Below are positions 49,436-59,435 of a stretch of DNA of 64,000 nucleotides, piece by piece. The notes beneath the pieces are model-generated. The model did no database searches. It worked only from the letters and a program-made list of their open reading frames with translations, and was not told the origin of the DNA. The first letter of the stretch is position 1; every line of letters begins with the position of its first letter. The position numbers and the translations under genes are program-made. This stretch comes from Caulobacter sp. (GTDB lineage Bacteria > Pseudomonadota > Alphaproteobacteria > Caulobacterales > Caulobacteraceae): the NCBI GenBank assembly GCA_029866155.1, contig JARWZW010000050.1:1-64000 (forward strand). The letters run 5' to 3'.

Positions 49436-50494
49436 TCATCGGTCGATGTCCGGCACCGGAGACCAGAGGACCTGTTCGATCCGACTGGCGCCGGTGGCCA
49501 GCATCACCAGCCGGTCAAATCCCATGGCTGATCCACAGGCCGGCGGCATGACGGCCAGGGCTGACAGGAAATCCTCGTCGATCGGATAGCGTTCGCCATA
49601 GAGCCGCGCCTTCTCGGTCATTTCGATCTCGAACCTCCGCCTCTGTTCGTTGGCGTCAGTGAGTTCGCCGAAGGCGTTGGCCAGTTCGACTCCGCAGGCA
49701 TAGAGCTCGAACCGCTCGGCGACCCTAGGGTCGGAGGGTTTGGGCCGGGCCAGCGCCGCCTCAGAGACGGGGTATTCGCACAGGATGCTGGCCCGACCGA
49801 CGCCCAGGTGCGGTTCCACCTTTTCCACCAGGATCCGGCTGAAGACATCGGCCCAGCTATCGTCATCCGCGATCCTGATGCCTGCGGCCGAGGCCCGGCT
49901 GGCGAGGGCGTCCCTGTCCGTCTCGCCTCCCGAATCCAGGGTCGACAACAGCTCGATGCCGGCATGGCGCTGGATAGCTTCTGCGACAGTCACCCGCTCG
50001 GGCGAGGCTAGAGGGTCGCAGACCCGTCCGCGGAAGCGAAACTGGCCGGTTCCGGCAGATTCGGCCGCCAGGATCAGCAGGGCCTGGCAGTCCTCCATGA
50101 GCGACTCATAGGGGGCTGCGGTCCGGTACCACTCCAGCATGGTGAATTCCGGATGATGCAGGGGCCCGCGCTCGCGGTTACGCCAGACCCGCGCAAAATC
50201 GAAGATCCGCTCTTCCCCCGCGGCCAGCAGCGCCTTGCAGGCAAACTCGGGCGAGGTGCGAAGATAGCGGGTCGCAGATTGACCAGTCAGTTCAAGCGCC
50301 TCTGTGGCAAAGGCGTGAAGATGGGCCTCGTTGCCTGGAGAAACCTGCAGGGCCGCCGTCTCCACCTCGATAAAGTCATGACTGGCGAACCAGCCGCGGA
50401 CAGCGGCAGTGATCCGGTTGCGCGCCATGAGCAGAGGGCGGCGATCCTGGTGACGATCAGGTCGCCACCAGGAAGATGCGGACGGAGAGTTCAA
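49436..50494 (-). CDS. epmA: EF-P lysine--lysyl ligase (LysRS paralogue)
   Basis: FIEVETAALQVSPGNEAHLHAFATEAL...YLRTSPEFACKALLAAG; no anticodon-binding domain. Confidence 0.93.
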   Translation of the reverse strand: MNSPSASSWWRPDRHQDRRPLLMARNRITAAVRGWFASHDFIEVETAALQVSPGNEAHLHAFATEALELTGQSATRYLRTSPEFACKALLAAGEERIFDFARVWRNRERGPLHHPEFTMLEWYRTAAPYESLMEDCQALLILAAESAGTGQFRFRGRVCDPLASPERVTVAEAIQRHAGIELLSTLDSGGETDRDALASRASAAGIRIADDDSWADVFSRILVEKVEPHLGVGRASILCEYPVSEAALARPKPSDPRVAERFELYACGVELANAFGELTDANEQRRRFEIEMTEKARLYGERYPIDEDFLSALAVMPPACGSAMGFDRLVMLATGASRIEQVLWSPVPDIDR

Positions 50495-50627
50495 GTCTGG
50501 ATCCTGAGCCTGAAACGGAGACGACTGGCGATTCCCGCCATGACGCTATAGGAGAGCGCTCAACACCCTATCTAGCGGAAGGCAGTGCGTCGTCGCGACT
50601 GTTCCGCGCCCAAGAGGAAACTGCCCT

Positions 50628-51194
50628 GTGAAGGTTGCCGCCAGCTCGCTCCGCAAAGGTTCCGTCGTCGATGTCGACGGCAAGCTCTACGTCGTTCTGA
50701 ACGTCGAGAATATCCACCCCGGTAAGGGCACGCCCGTGACCCAGCTGGATATGCGCCGCATTTCGGACGGTGTGAAGGTGTCGGAACGCTACCGCACGAC
50801 CGAGTCTGTTGAACGGGCCTTCGTCGATGAACGGGAACATACCTTCCTGTATCAGGACGGCGAGGGGTACCACTTCATGAACCCCGAGAGCTTCGACCAA
50901 TATGTGGTCTCGGGCGATATGATCGGCGACAAGGCCCAGTGGCTCAGCGACGGCATGACCGTATTTCTGTCCATCCACGAAAACGTCCCGATCGCCATGG
51001 AACTGCCGGCCCGGGTGACCTTCGAGATCGTCGACACCGAGCCGGCGATGAAGGGGCAGACCGCTTCGTCGTCCTACAAGCCGGCAACCCTGTCCAATGG
51101 GGCCCGGGTTATGGTGCCGCCCTATATCGCCGCAGGAACGCGTATCGTCATCCTGACCGAGGACGGCAGCTACTATGAGCGCGCCAAGGACTGA
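50628..51194 (+). CDS. efp: elongation factor P
   Basis: [45 protein letters not shown]; conserved PGKG loop lysine. Confidence 0.98.
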   Translation: MKVAASSLRKGSVVDVDGKLYVVLNVENIHPGKGTPVTQLDMRRISDGVKVSERYRTTESVERAFVDEREHTFLYQDGEGYHFMNPESFDQYVVSGDMIGDKAQWLSDGMTVFLSIHENVPIAMELPARVTFEIVDTEPAMKGQTASSSYKPATLSNGARVMVPPYIAAGTRIVILTEDGSYYERAKD

Positions 51195-51220
51195 TCACGG
51201 GATGATCGAAGCTGCCGGGC

Positions 51221-51240
51221 GCCCACCGGACCTGGTGGGC
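51221..51240 (+). terminator. hairpin downstream of efp
   Basis: GCCCACC / GGTGGGC with 6-nt loop; no strong U-tract. Confidence 0.45.
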
Positions 51241-51259
51241 CCCCGATTGCATTCTGGGG

Positions 51260-52042
51260 TTAACGTGGCGCCATGCGGATCGCGCCATCGAGGCGGACAT
51301 CCTCACCATTGAAGTAGCCGTTGGTGATCATGGTGTGAGCAAGATGCGCAAACTCCTCTGGCCGGCCGAGGCGCTTTGGGAAGGGAACCTGGGCCGCAAG
51401 CGCCGCCTTCACATGCTCGGCCGCCCGGGCCAGCAGGGGCGTATCGAAGATCCCGGGCAGGATGGTGTTGATCCGGATGCCCTCGCTGGACAGATCGCGC
51501 GCCACAGTCAGGGTCAGGCCGACGATCCCGGCCTTTGACGCCGTATAGGCGACCTGGCCGATCTGGCCGTCCTCCGCCGCAACGCTGGCGGTATTTACGA
51601 TCGCGCCGCGATCCCCGTCTTCCAGCGGATCGAGGGACAGCATGCCGGCAGCGCTCTTGGTGATGCAGCGGAAGGTGCCGATCAGATTGACCTGAAGGAT
51701 TCGCTCGAAGTTCTCGAGCGGGTACATCTTGACCTCTCCCGTCTGCTTGTCCCGGGAAACGGTCTTCACCGAGCCGCCAACGCCCGCGCAGTTGACGAGA
51801 ATGCGTTCCTGGCCATGGGCGGCCCTGGCCTTGGCGAAGGCGGCGTCGACGCCGGCGTCGTCTGTCACATTGACCGGGCAGAACACGCCGCCGATCTCGG
51901 TCGCCAGCGCTTCGCCGAGATCTGCATTCATGTCGAAGATCGCGACGCGGACGCCGTCGGCCGCCAGGCGTCTGGCCGTAGCCGCGCCAAGCCCGGACGC
52001 GCCGCCGGTGACTACGGCGGCAATGGAGGAATCGAGATGCAT
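51260..52042 (-). CDS. SDR family oxidoreductase (3-hydroxyacyl-CoA dehydrogenase type 2-like)
   Basis: VVTGGASGLGAATARRLAADG; YTASKAG; LPGIFDTPLLARA. Confidence 0.92.
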   Translation of the reverse strand: MHLDSSIAAVVTGGASGLGAATARRLAADGVRVAIFDMNADLGEALATEIGGVFCPVNVTDDAGVDAAFAKARAAHGQERILVNCAGVGGSVKTVSRDKQTGEVKMYPLENFERILQVNLIGTFRCITKSAAGMLSLDPLEDGDRGAIVNTASVAAEDGQIGQVAYTASKAGIVGLTLTVARDLSSEGIRINTILPGIFDTPLLARAAEHVKAALAAQVPFPKRLGRPEEFAHLAHTMITNGYFNGEDVRLDGAIRMAPR

Positions 52043-52267
52043 GGTTTGGCCCTTTCGGTGAAGACTTGCAGGGCCGCAGTTGGCACAGGATCACCGACCC
52101 GTCGACAGTGACCTAGCGTCGCCTCGCGAGGGGGGCGGCCCGGCCGCAGGCGCTCCTAGCCCGACGACTTTGGGGGGTCCTTGTCCACTTAACGGCGAAA
52201 CAGCTCCTCACGGCCGGGCCACCGCGTCTGTGTGCTCTGTGGCCTTCGGCCAAGGCCCTCAACTGCG

Positions 52268-54475
52268 TCAGGGGGTTACCAGACCTAGACGCTCCAGCCG
52301 CCTCAGGGCTTCGACCGCCCCGGCGATATGATAGAGCGAACTGGCAGGGGCGGGTTCGTCCTTGAAGGCTCCGGCGATGTCGAGCTTGTCCCGGTAGACC
52401 CCTTCCACGGGGTTGACCAGGTAGAGGCCGAGCCCATGGGCGGCCCGACCGACATCAGCCAGCAGGGCTTCGCGCTGTTCCGGCAACTGCTCGGCCAGGA
52501 GAGCTGCAGCCTTGAGCCATTCGGTCTGGGGCCAGAGCCGGGCGGATGGCCGGCTGACCCTGAGATCGGGATCCAGCTCGTCCACGGCCACGCCGCGGCG
52601 GGCATCGATACCCTGGACGCCACATTGATAGAGACGCCAGGCGGTTTTCAGGGGCCAGGATTCCCCCGCAAGGACTCCCCATCGCAGCAGCAGCCACGCC
52701 CATTCGAACTGGTGCCCGGGTTCGACGACCCGGCCAGCCTCGCCTTTTGCAGGCGTCCAGTCCGTCTCGAAGAATTCGCGCAGGAACCCCCCCTGTTGAT
52801 CGACGAAATGTCGGCCGGCAAGGCTCGCGACCTCGGCGGCCAGGGCGCGCCAGACTTCCGAGCCATCGGTTTCGATCCAGGCCAGGGACGCTTCGAACAG
52901 ATGCATCAGGGGATTGGACTGGTAGCTATGGCCGGCGGCCTCGCGGAAACCGCCTGATGGCGCCGCATAGTTGGCCCGGATGGCGCTCAGCAGTTCCAGC
53001 GCCATGCTCCGGTTGGTGTCCGGGCGAATGCCGGCCTGGGTCGCCGAAGCCAGTGCCAGAAGGACAAAGGCTTGATCATAAAGCATGGCGGTTTCGTCGA
53101 GGGCTTTACCCGTAGCTGTGGTCAAGGTCCGGAACAGACCGTCCGGCCGCCGGAAAGGACCTTCCAGAGCCGACAATCCGTGCAGAACTGCCTGGGACCA
53201 AGGGCCAGTCCATCCCGCGATGCCGGCCTGGGCAAACACGTGGGTCTGTCTTGCCTGGACCCGCAGCCGTCGGTTCGCCAGGACAGGCGCCCCTTCCAGG
53301 CTGAGGGCTTCGTGGAACCCGCCCTGCAGATGGTCAGCCCCGAGGCTCCACCAGAGGGGAAGAGCCGACACATTGAGCCATCGATCATACTGACCGACCG
53401 TAGCGCGGGTAATTTCCGCCCGGAGGGTTGGTCGATCCAGATGGATCCGGTCGACCATGGCCTTGACCCTCTCCAGTTGGGCCATTTCACAGATCATGAC
53501 GTCGCCCTGATCGGCAATCACTGCCAGATCTCGTCCGCCCACCAAGGCGACAGTCATGCCGGGGCCGACATTCACCAGGCAACCTTCGGCGCCCTCGAGG
53601 TAGGCCGAGCCGGAGACGTGATTTCCAAGGTTATCACCGGGGGCGGCGGCGAGGACCGCGTCCCAGGCGCCCAGGTCGGACCAGACGAACTCTGCGGAGG
53701 CCACCAGAGCCTGGCTGGTCTTTTCCATCACCGCATAGTCGATGGAGGTCTTGGGCGCAGTGCGGAAAGCGTCGCTCAGCAGGAGCCGGATGCCGTCTAT
53801 CCGTGCCTCATCCACAGCCTGGGAGGCGGCGCCGAGCATTTCAGGCGCATGGGCCGCCAGTTCATCGATCAGAACCTGGGCCCTGGCGATGAACATGCCG
53901 CTGTTCCATAGGCAGCCTTCGGCGATCAGTTCCATGGCCCGGTCGGTGACGGGCTTCTCGACGAAGGCCTCAACGGTCCGGACGCCATCCGTTCCGGTCT
54001 GTCCGGGTCGGATGTATCCGTAGGCGCTGCTAGGTTGGTCCGGCGTCACACCGAGCGTGACGATCCCGCCATGGCGGGCCCGATCGGCCGCAAGCGCCAC
54101 GACCCGTGCAAAGGCGGCCGGCTCCGGAATATGATGGTCGGCGGCGAGGAAGATACAGACCCCCTCGGGATCGCGCGCGGCCACAATCAGGGCGGCCGCC
54201 GCCATGGCGGGGCCGCTGTCCCGGGCTTCGGGTTCGATGACGACAAGGCCATCAAGCCCGGCGGCTGCGAGACTCGCCTCGATCAGTCCTGAATGCCCGG
54301 CGCCGGCGACAATGATCGGCGGCGCCACATCGGGCAGGTGGCTCAACCGCTCAAGGGTGCGGTCGAAGATCGAGACCGGGCCCACGAGCGGAATGAAGGG
54401 CTTGGGCCGGTGAGGGCGAGATGCGGGCCAGAGACGTGCGCCTGCGCCGCCGCACATGATGACAGGATGAAGCAC
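52268..54475 (-). CDS. fusion: mannose-1-phosphate guanylyltransferase + AGE-type epimerase/isomerase
   Basis: N-term MLHPVIMCGGAGARLWPASRPHRPKPFIPL, FVEKP; C-term QARQTHVFAQAG, YDQAFVLLALASA, VVEPGHQFEWAWLLLRWG. Confidence 0.9.
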   Translation of the reverse strand: MLHPVIMCGGAGARLWPASRPHRPKPFIPLVGPVSIFDRTLERLSHLPDVAPPIIVAGAGHSGLIEASLAAAGLDGLVVIEPEARDSGPAMAAAALIVAARDPEGVCIFLAADHHIPEPAAFARVVALAADRARHGGIVTLGVTPDQPSSAYGYIRPGQTGTDGVRTVEAFVEKPVTDRAMELIAEGCLWNSGMFIARAQVLIDELAAHAPEMLGAASQAVDEARIDGIRLLLSDAFRTAPKTSIDYAVMEKTSQALVASAEFVWSDLGAWDAVLAAAPGDNLGNHVSGSAYLEGAEGCLVNVGPGMTVALVGGRDLAVIADQGDVMICEMAQLERVKAMVDRIHLDRPTLRAEITRATVGQYDRWLNVSALPLWWSLGADHLQGGFHEALSLEGAPVLANRRLRVQARQTHVFAQAGIAGWTGPWSQAVLHGLSALEGPFRRPDGLFRTLTTATGKALDETAMLYDQAFVLLALASATQAGIRPDTNRSMALELLSAIRANYAAPSGGFREAAGHSYQSNPLMHLFEASLAWIETDGSEVWRALAAEVASLAGRHFVDQQGGFLREFFETDWTPAKGEAGRVVEPGHQFEWAWLLLRWGVLAGESWPLKTAWRLYQCGVQGIDARRGVAVDELDPDLRVSRPSARLWPQTEWLKAAALLAEQLPEQREALLADVGRAAHGLGLYLVNPVEGVYRDKLDIAGAFKDEPAPASSLYHIAGAVEALRRLERLGLVTP

Positions 54476-54580
54476 TCGACCCCCGGGATGTGACGGTTAG
54501 CCAGACTGCAGCCCCCAAAGCGGTTCTGCCTGAGGCGAGCCCGGTCTAGCGCTTGCTATACAACGCTCAGCAGAATGCCG

Positions 54581-54772
54581 TCACTGGCGAAACGGTTCCA
54601 ATTCGTCCCTTTGGGCCAGTTGGCCGATCTCACGGAACGCCGCATTTCGAGCTGCTTCCTGGGACAGGGACAGGCCGCTTGCGTTGAGCCGGCCATTGAT
54701 GTCGACAACGGACCAGCGCCAGAGGGAGTCCGGCTCTTCACAGAGTTGCAGGGAATAGGAATGGTCGATCAT
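54581..54772 (-). CDS. small hypothetical protein (63 aa)
   Basis: MIDHSYSLQLCEEPDSLWRWSVVDINGRLNASGLSLSQEAARNAAFREIGQLAQRDELEPFRQ; non-repetitive, plausible folded sequence. Confidence 0.5.
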   Translation of the reverse strand: MIDHSYSLQLCEEPDSLWRWSVVDINGRLNASGLSLSQEAARNAAFREIGQLAQRDELEPFRQ

Positions 54773-55178
54773 CTCAGCCAGACCTCCAAGCTTTTCACTG
54801 TTTGAAGAAATAGCGCGCCGGGGGTGTGAAGGCCATGCCCCGACTGGGGTCCGACGGTGGTTGACGATGATCGCCGTTATTTCAGGCCTGAGGGCGACGT
54901 TTCTGCGTCAGGATTGCCCAGATTTGCCCGAGGCGCGACCGCCGTCACGAACTGCGCCATTCGCCTGATCCAGCCGACACGCGGGCCGGAGACCGGCGAT
55001 CAGTCGGCGAGGACTGATCGTCTTGATCGCAGGGCGCCTAAAGAAGCGTCAAAATGGTGTGGCGGCCGGTGCTGATGGGAAAAAATCGGCAAAGTTGTAA
55101 TTATCCTCATTGTGGGGTTATTGACCGTTCGATATCATACTCAAATTGGGCTTACCTCCCGGACGCCCTACTCACCTG

Positions 55179-55463
55179 ATGGGAATGACAATGATCACCA
55201 AGAGCATGTTGATCGCCGCCGCCGGCCTCGCGCTTCTGGGGGGACAGGCTGCGGCTCAGGCCAGCCTGCCCACCGTTTCGCCGGCCAAGATCGAACCGGC
55301 GCCGTCCCTAGAGCGTGCTTCAACCTCCAAGGGAAAGGTCAGCCGGCAGTTCGCCGAGGCGATGAGCCTCGAGATGGCCGCTTTCCTGGCCACCGGAGCC
55401 GTTGTTGCGAGCGCCATCATCTACAAAGCCAACGACAAGGAAGGCGGCAAGAGCCCCAGATAG
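55179..55463 (+). CDS. small exported hypothetical protein
   Basis: Signal peptide MTMITKSMLIAAAGLALLGGQAAAQ plus C-terminal hydrophobic segment AAFLATGAVVASAIIY. Confidence 0.6.
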   Translation: MGMTMITKSMLIAAAGLALLGGQAAAQASLPTVSPAKIEPAPSLERASTSKGKVSRQFAEAMSLEMAAFLATGAVVASAIIYKANDKEGGKSPR

Positions 55464-55634
55464 GGGCCAGGTCGATCCCATCGTCGCCACGGCTGTTGAA
55501 GGTCCCGGGTGACGGGGTCCCGCTTCCCGCGCGGTCCTGATCCCCGGCCGTGGTCCGTCTGCAAGACAGTACGACCGTCCCCCCTAGCGGGCATGGTCGC
55601 TGCTGGGCCGCGAGAAGTGGTGTCGAGCCTTCCC

Positions 55635-56321
55635 ATGTCCGACCGTCCGATGACATCAGCCCGGCTCAAGGCCATCGCCATCGGCCATTACGGCCGCGAT
55701 AACCAGGTTGTCGGCCCGGCTCGTGCCGCCGCCAGCCTCTTCAAGCGTTATTTCGACCTCCTGGGCGCGCTGCTGCTACTTTTGGCGCTGCTGCCCGCCC
55801 TGACCGTCGTCGGGCTGGCCATCCGTCTGGAATCGCCCGGACCAGCTCTGTTTCGTCAGAAGCGCACGGGCCTTGCCGGTCGCCCGTTCATGGTCTTCAA
55901 GTTCCGCTCGATGGTGACCGTGGCCGGGCAGGAGACCGCTCGAGCCACAGCCCCGGCGACGGTCGACGATCCCCGGATCACTCCCCTGGGGCGGCTTCTG
56001 AGGCGCTCCAGCGTAGACGAGCTGCCCCAACTCCTGAACGTCCTGCGGGGTGAGATGTCCCTGGTCGGTCCGAGGCCCCACGCCGTCGATCATGACGAAA
56101 AATACGCCGCCGAAATCGAGGACTATGGCCTGCGGTTCCAGGTCCGGCCTGGAATAACTGGACTTGCGCAGATCAACGGCTTGCGGGGCGGTGGCGAGGT
56201 TTTCGAGATCCGACGCCGTCTGGTCCTTGATCGTCAGTACATAGAGGACTGGTCGCTGCTGTCAGACCTTCGCATCCTCTTCCTGACCGTCCCGCATCTC
56301 ATTTTTTTCCGGGCCCATTAG
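55635..56321 (+). CDS. undecaprenyl-phosphate sugar phosphotransferase (bacterial sugar transferase)
   Basis: KRYFDLLGALLLLLALLPALTVVGLAIRLESPGPALFRQKRTGLAGRPFMVFKFRSM; RRSSVDELPQLLNVLRGEMSLVGPRP. Confidence 0.95.
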   Translation: MSDRPMTSARLKAIAIGHYGRDNQVVGPARAAASLFKRYFDLLGALLLLLALLPALTVVGLAIRLESPGPALFRQKRTGLAGRPFMVFKFRSMVTVAGQETARATAPATVDDPRITPLGRLLRRSSVDELPQLLNVLRGEMSLVGPRPHAVDHDEKYAAEIEDYGLRFQVRPGITGLAQINGLRGGGEVFEIRRRLVLDRQYIEDWSLLSDLRILFLTVPHLIFFRAH

Positions 56322-57125
56322 ATGAACAGGTCAAGATTGACCGTGACGGATCACCGCGCAACGGAGCGGGCTGGCCTGGCGATCTCCTTGCCCCTGAACA
56401 ACGGTTCCCGGCCTGACCGGAAAAGGGGCGGGCACCGTTTCCGGACCGTCCTGGTTCTCGGGATCGCGGTCCTGCTCAGCGCCTGCGCCAACGGCCTGTC
56501 AAAGGAAACCGGGCCTTCAGACGCCTTTACACCGGTCGATACAGCGCCAACCGCTCAATTGCCCCTGGAAGGCTACAGGATCGGTCCGCTCGATCGCATC
56601 AGCGTCAATGTCTATCAGGTCCGGGACCTGACCCTTGAGGATGTGCAGGTCGATGCCGGAGGACAGGTTCTGTTGCCGCTGATCGGCAATGTGACGGCTG
56701 CGGGCAAGACCGCGCCGGAGCTGTCCGCCGAGATCGCCGACCGCCTTCTGGGGCGCTACCTGCAATCACCGCAGGTGACGGTTCGCGTCAGCGAGATTCT
56801 CAGCCAACGCGTGACGGTCGATGGCTCGGTTATGCAGCCGGGCGTCTATCCCCTGATCGGCCCCACGACCTTGATCCAGGCGGTGTCTCTGGCCAAGGGG
56901 CCGGACCCCAGGTTCGCCAACCTCAGCCGGGTCGTGGTGTTCCGGACCCTCGCCGGAGAACGGACGGTGGCGGTCTTCGATCTCAAGCTCATTCGCAGGG
57001 GAGAGGCGCCAGACCCTGAAATTCGAGGCAATGACGTCATCGTGGTGGACGGATCGCAGCTCAAGGGGGTCTGGCGGGAGGTTGTCAGCTCGCTACCGGG
57101 CCTGGCGATTTTCCGGCCCTTCTAG
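56322..57125 (+). CDS. polysaccharide export (Wza-like) protein
   Basis: Lipobox-like LLSACANG; YRIGPLDRISVNVYQVRDLTLEDVQVDAGGQVLLPLIGNVTAAGKT; SLBB-like segment. Confidence 0.93.
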   Translation: MNRSRLTVTDHRATERAGLAISLPLNNGSRPDRKRGGHRFRTVLVLGIAVLLSACANGLSKETGPSDAFTPVDTAPTAQLPLEGYRIGPLDRISVNVYQVRDLTLEDVQVDAGGQVLLPLIGNVTAAGKTAPELSAEIADRLLGRYLQSPQVTVRVSEILSQRVTVDGSVMQPGVYPLIGPTTLIQAVSLAKGPDPRFANLSRVVVFRTLAGERTVAVFDLKLIRRGEAPDPEIRGNDVIVVDGSQLKGVWREVVSSLPGLAIFRPF

Positions 57126-57156
57126 TCCCCTCCGTCCCTACCGAGGCACAGCGTCC

Positions 57157-59433
57157 ATGGCATTGCAGAGCGACTACTATTCCGAAGACCCGCAGTTCCA
57201 TGGCGGACCGGTCCCGGCCTCTCACAGGAGGCCGATGATTTCTAACGACGGTTTTGTTGAACAGGGTGACGTTTTTCTCGAAGAGTCGCTTTTGCGCGAT
57301 GAGCGAAGGCTGGAGATTGCCGCCATCTGGGGGGCCATCCTCAAGCATCGCTGGGTCATTGGCGCTGTCATTGGCGCCTGTCTGATCCTGGGGCTGGCGG
57401 TGACCCTCCTGACCCTGCCCCTCTTTACAGCGAAAACCACCATCCAGATTGATCGTGAATCCAGCAAGATCGTCGAGATGACCGACCTGGCGCCCCGTGA
57501 AGCCCTGACCGGAGCGGAGTTTCTGGACACCCAGATCGGCCTGCTGAAGAGCGACACCCTGGCCCGCCGGGTGGTCCAGAATCTGCAATTGGCCCGGGAC
57601 AGGGATATGCGTCGGTTTGCTGGCCTTGACCCTGCCGGCGCAGAGGTCCCGACAGCCGCCAGGATAGAGGATCGTCTGACGGGTCTGGTGATGGCGCGGA
57701 CATCGGTGCGACAGCAGGGTCTCTCGCGTCTGGTGACTGTTGAATTCACCAGCCCCGATCCAGACCTCTCCGCCCGAGTCGCCAACGCCCTGGCCGAGAA
57801 TTTCCAGACCTTGAGCCTGGAGCGGCGGTTTGAGTCGTCTTCCTACGCCCGGCAGTTCCTCGAGGAGCGGCTGGCCCAGGTCAAACAGAAGCTGGAAGAT
57901 TCGGAGAAGGAACTGGTGGCCTACGGCGCCCAGCAGCAGATCATCAATGTCACTCCGGCTGGCTCGGGATCAACAGCACCGGCGGATTCCGCCAGCCAGT
58001 CCCTGACCGCCGCTGACCTGTCCGCGATCAACAGCATGCTAACGGCGGCCAAGGGTGAGCGCATCCGTGCGGAGCAACGCTGGCGCCAGTCCTTGTCCAT
58101 GTCGATCCTCTCGCAGCCTGAGGCGCTTGGCGACCCCACCATCCAGGCCCTGCTCCAGCAACGCGCCAAGCTGGCCTCGACCTACCAGGAGCAGCTGAAG
58201 GTCTTTGCGCCCGGCATGCCGGAAATGCAGCAGCTCAAGGCCCAGATGGATGAGGTCGACCGTCAGTTGACGGCTGCCGGAGAGAGCATTCGATCCTCGA
58301 TCCGATCACGTTTCGAGGTGGTCCGCAGCCAGGAGATTTCGCTCGCCGTCCAGGTGGAGGGGTTGAAAGATTCCTTCATCAATCTGAGGGAACGCAACAT
58401 CAAGAACACCATCCTGCAGCGGGAGGTGGACACCAATCGCACCCTCTATGACGGACTACTGCAACGCTACAAGGAGGTGGGCGTCGCCGGTGGCGTCGGG
58501 AACAACAATGTCTCGGTCGTGGACCGCGCCCGGCCGTCATCGGGACCTTCTTCGCCGAAGCTTCTGCTCAACATGGCCATCGCCCTGGCGGCGGGGCTGG
58601 TCCTTGCCGGGGCGACGACCCTTTTTCTCGAATTGCTTGACGAGGCCATCCGGACGCCTGACGACCTGTCGGCCAAGATCGGTCTGACCACCCTGGGCGT
58701 GATCCCCGTGCTGAACAGGGGGATGACGCCCCTGCAGGCCTTTTCCGATCCCAGATCCGGTTTAGCGGAGGCCTATACCTCGACCCGGACAGCCCTGCAG
58801 TTCGCCTCGTCCAGCGGCGCTCCGCGCAGTCTGTTGATTACCAGCAGCAGACCATCGGAAGGCAAGAGCACGACCTCGACCACCCTGGGGCGTAGTTTCG
58901 CCCAGCTGGGTCTGAGCGTCCTCCTGATCGATGCCGACCTTCGCAACCCCTCCATCCACCGGCTTATGGGCGTCAGCAACGCTGTGGGGCTGAGCAACGT
59001 CCTGACGGGCATGGACCTGCAAGCGGTCCTTCAGGACGCTGACCAGCAGGGCCTGCAGGTGGTGAGCAGTGGACCCTTGCCGCCCAATCCTGTGGAACTG
59101 CTCGCCGGGCCCCGACTGCTCGATCTTCTCCGTGAGGCCCAGGCCCGGTTCGACATCGTGATCCTCGACGGCCCCCCCATCATTGGCCTTGCCGATGCGC
59201 CCATTCTGGCGGCTCGGGCGGCGGCGACCCTGATCGTCGTGGAGTCCGCCGTGGCGCGGCGCAGCGTTGTACGTATGGCGATCCGTCGCCTGTTTCAGGC
59301 GCGCGCCAACATCCTTGGGGCCGTGCTGACCAAGTTCGACGCCCAGACGGCCGGCTATGGTTATGGCTACGGGTACGGCTACGCCTATGCCTACCAGTAT
59401 GGTCAGAGGCCGCTGCAGAAGAAGGACGCCTGA
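57157..59433 (+). CDS. Wzz/Wzc polysaccharide co-polymerase with BY-kinase domain
   Basis: Wzz N-term, coiled coil; Walker A SRPSEGKSTTSTTL, A' VLLIDADLRNPS, B DIVILDGPP; C-terminal YGYGYGYGYAYAYQYGQ. Confidence 0.94.
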   Translation: MALQSDYYSEDPQFHGGPVPASHRRPMISNDGFVEQGDVFLEESLLRDERRLEIAAIWGAILKHRWVIGAVIGACLILGLAVTLLTLPLFTAKTTIQIDRESSKIVEMTDLAPREALTGAEFLDTQIGLLKSDTLARRVVQNLQLARDRDMRRFAGLDPAGAEVPTAARIEDRLTGLVMARTSVRQQGLSRLVTVEFTSPDPDLSARVANALAENFQTLSLERRFESSSYARQFLEERLAQVKQKLEDSEKELVAYGAQQQIINVTPAGSGSTAPADSASQSLTAADLSAINSMLTAAKGERIRAEQRWRQSLSMSILSQPEALGDPTIQALLQQRAKLASTYQEQLKVFAPGMPEMQQLKAQMDEVDRQLTAAGESIRSSIRSRFEVVRSQEISLAVQVEGLKDSFINLRERNIKNTILQREVDTNRTLYDGLLQRYKEVGVAGGVGNNNVSVVDRARPSSGPSSPKLLLNMAIALAAGLVLAGATTLFLELLDEAIRTPDDLSAKIGLTTLGVIPVLNRGMTPLQAFSDPRSGLAEAYTSTRTALQFASSSGAPRSLLITSSRPSEGKSTTSTTLGRSFAQLGLSVLLIDADLRNPSIHRLMGVSNAVGLSNVLTGMDLQAVLQDADQQGLQVVSSGPLPPNPVELLAGPRLLDLLREAQARFDIVILDGPPIIGLADAPILAARAAATLIVVESAVARRSVVRMAIRRLFQARANILGAVLTKFDAQTAGYGYGYGYGYAYAYQYGQRPLQKKDA

Positions 59434-59435
59434 CT

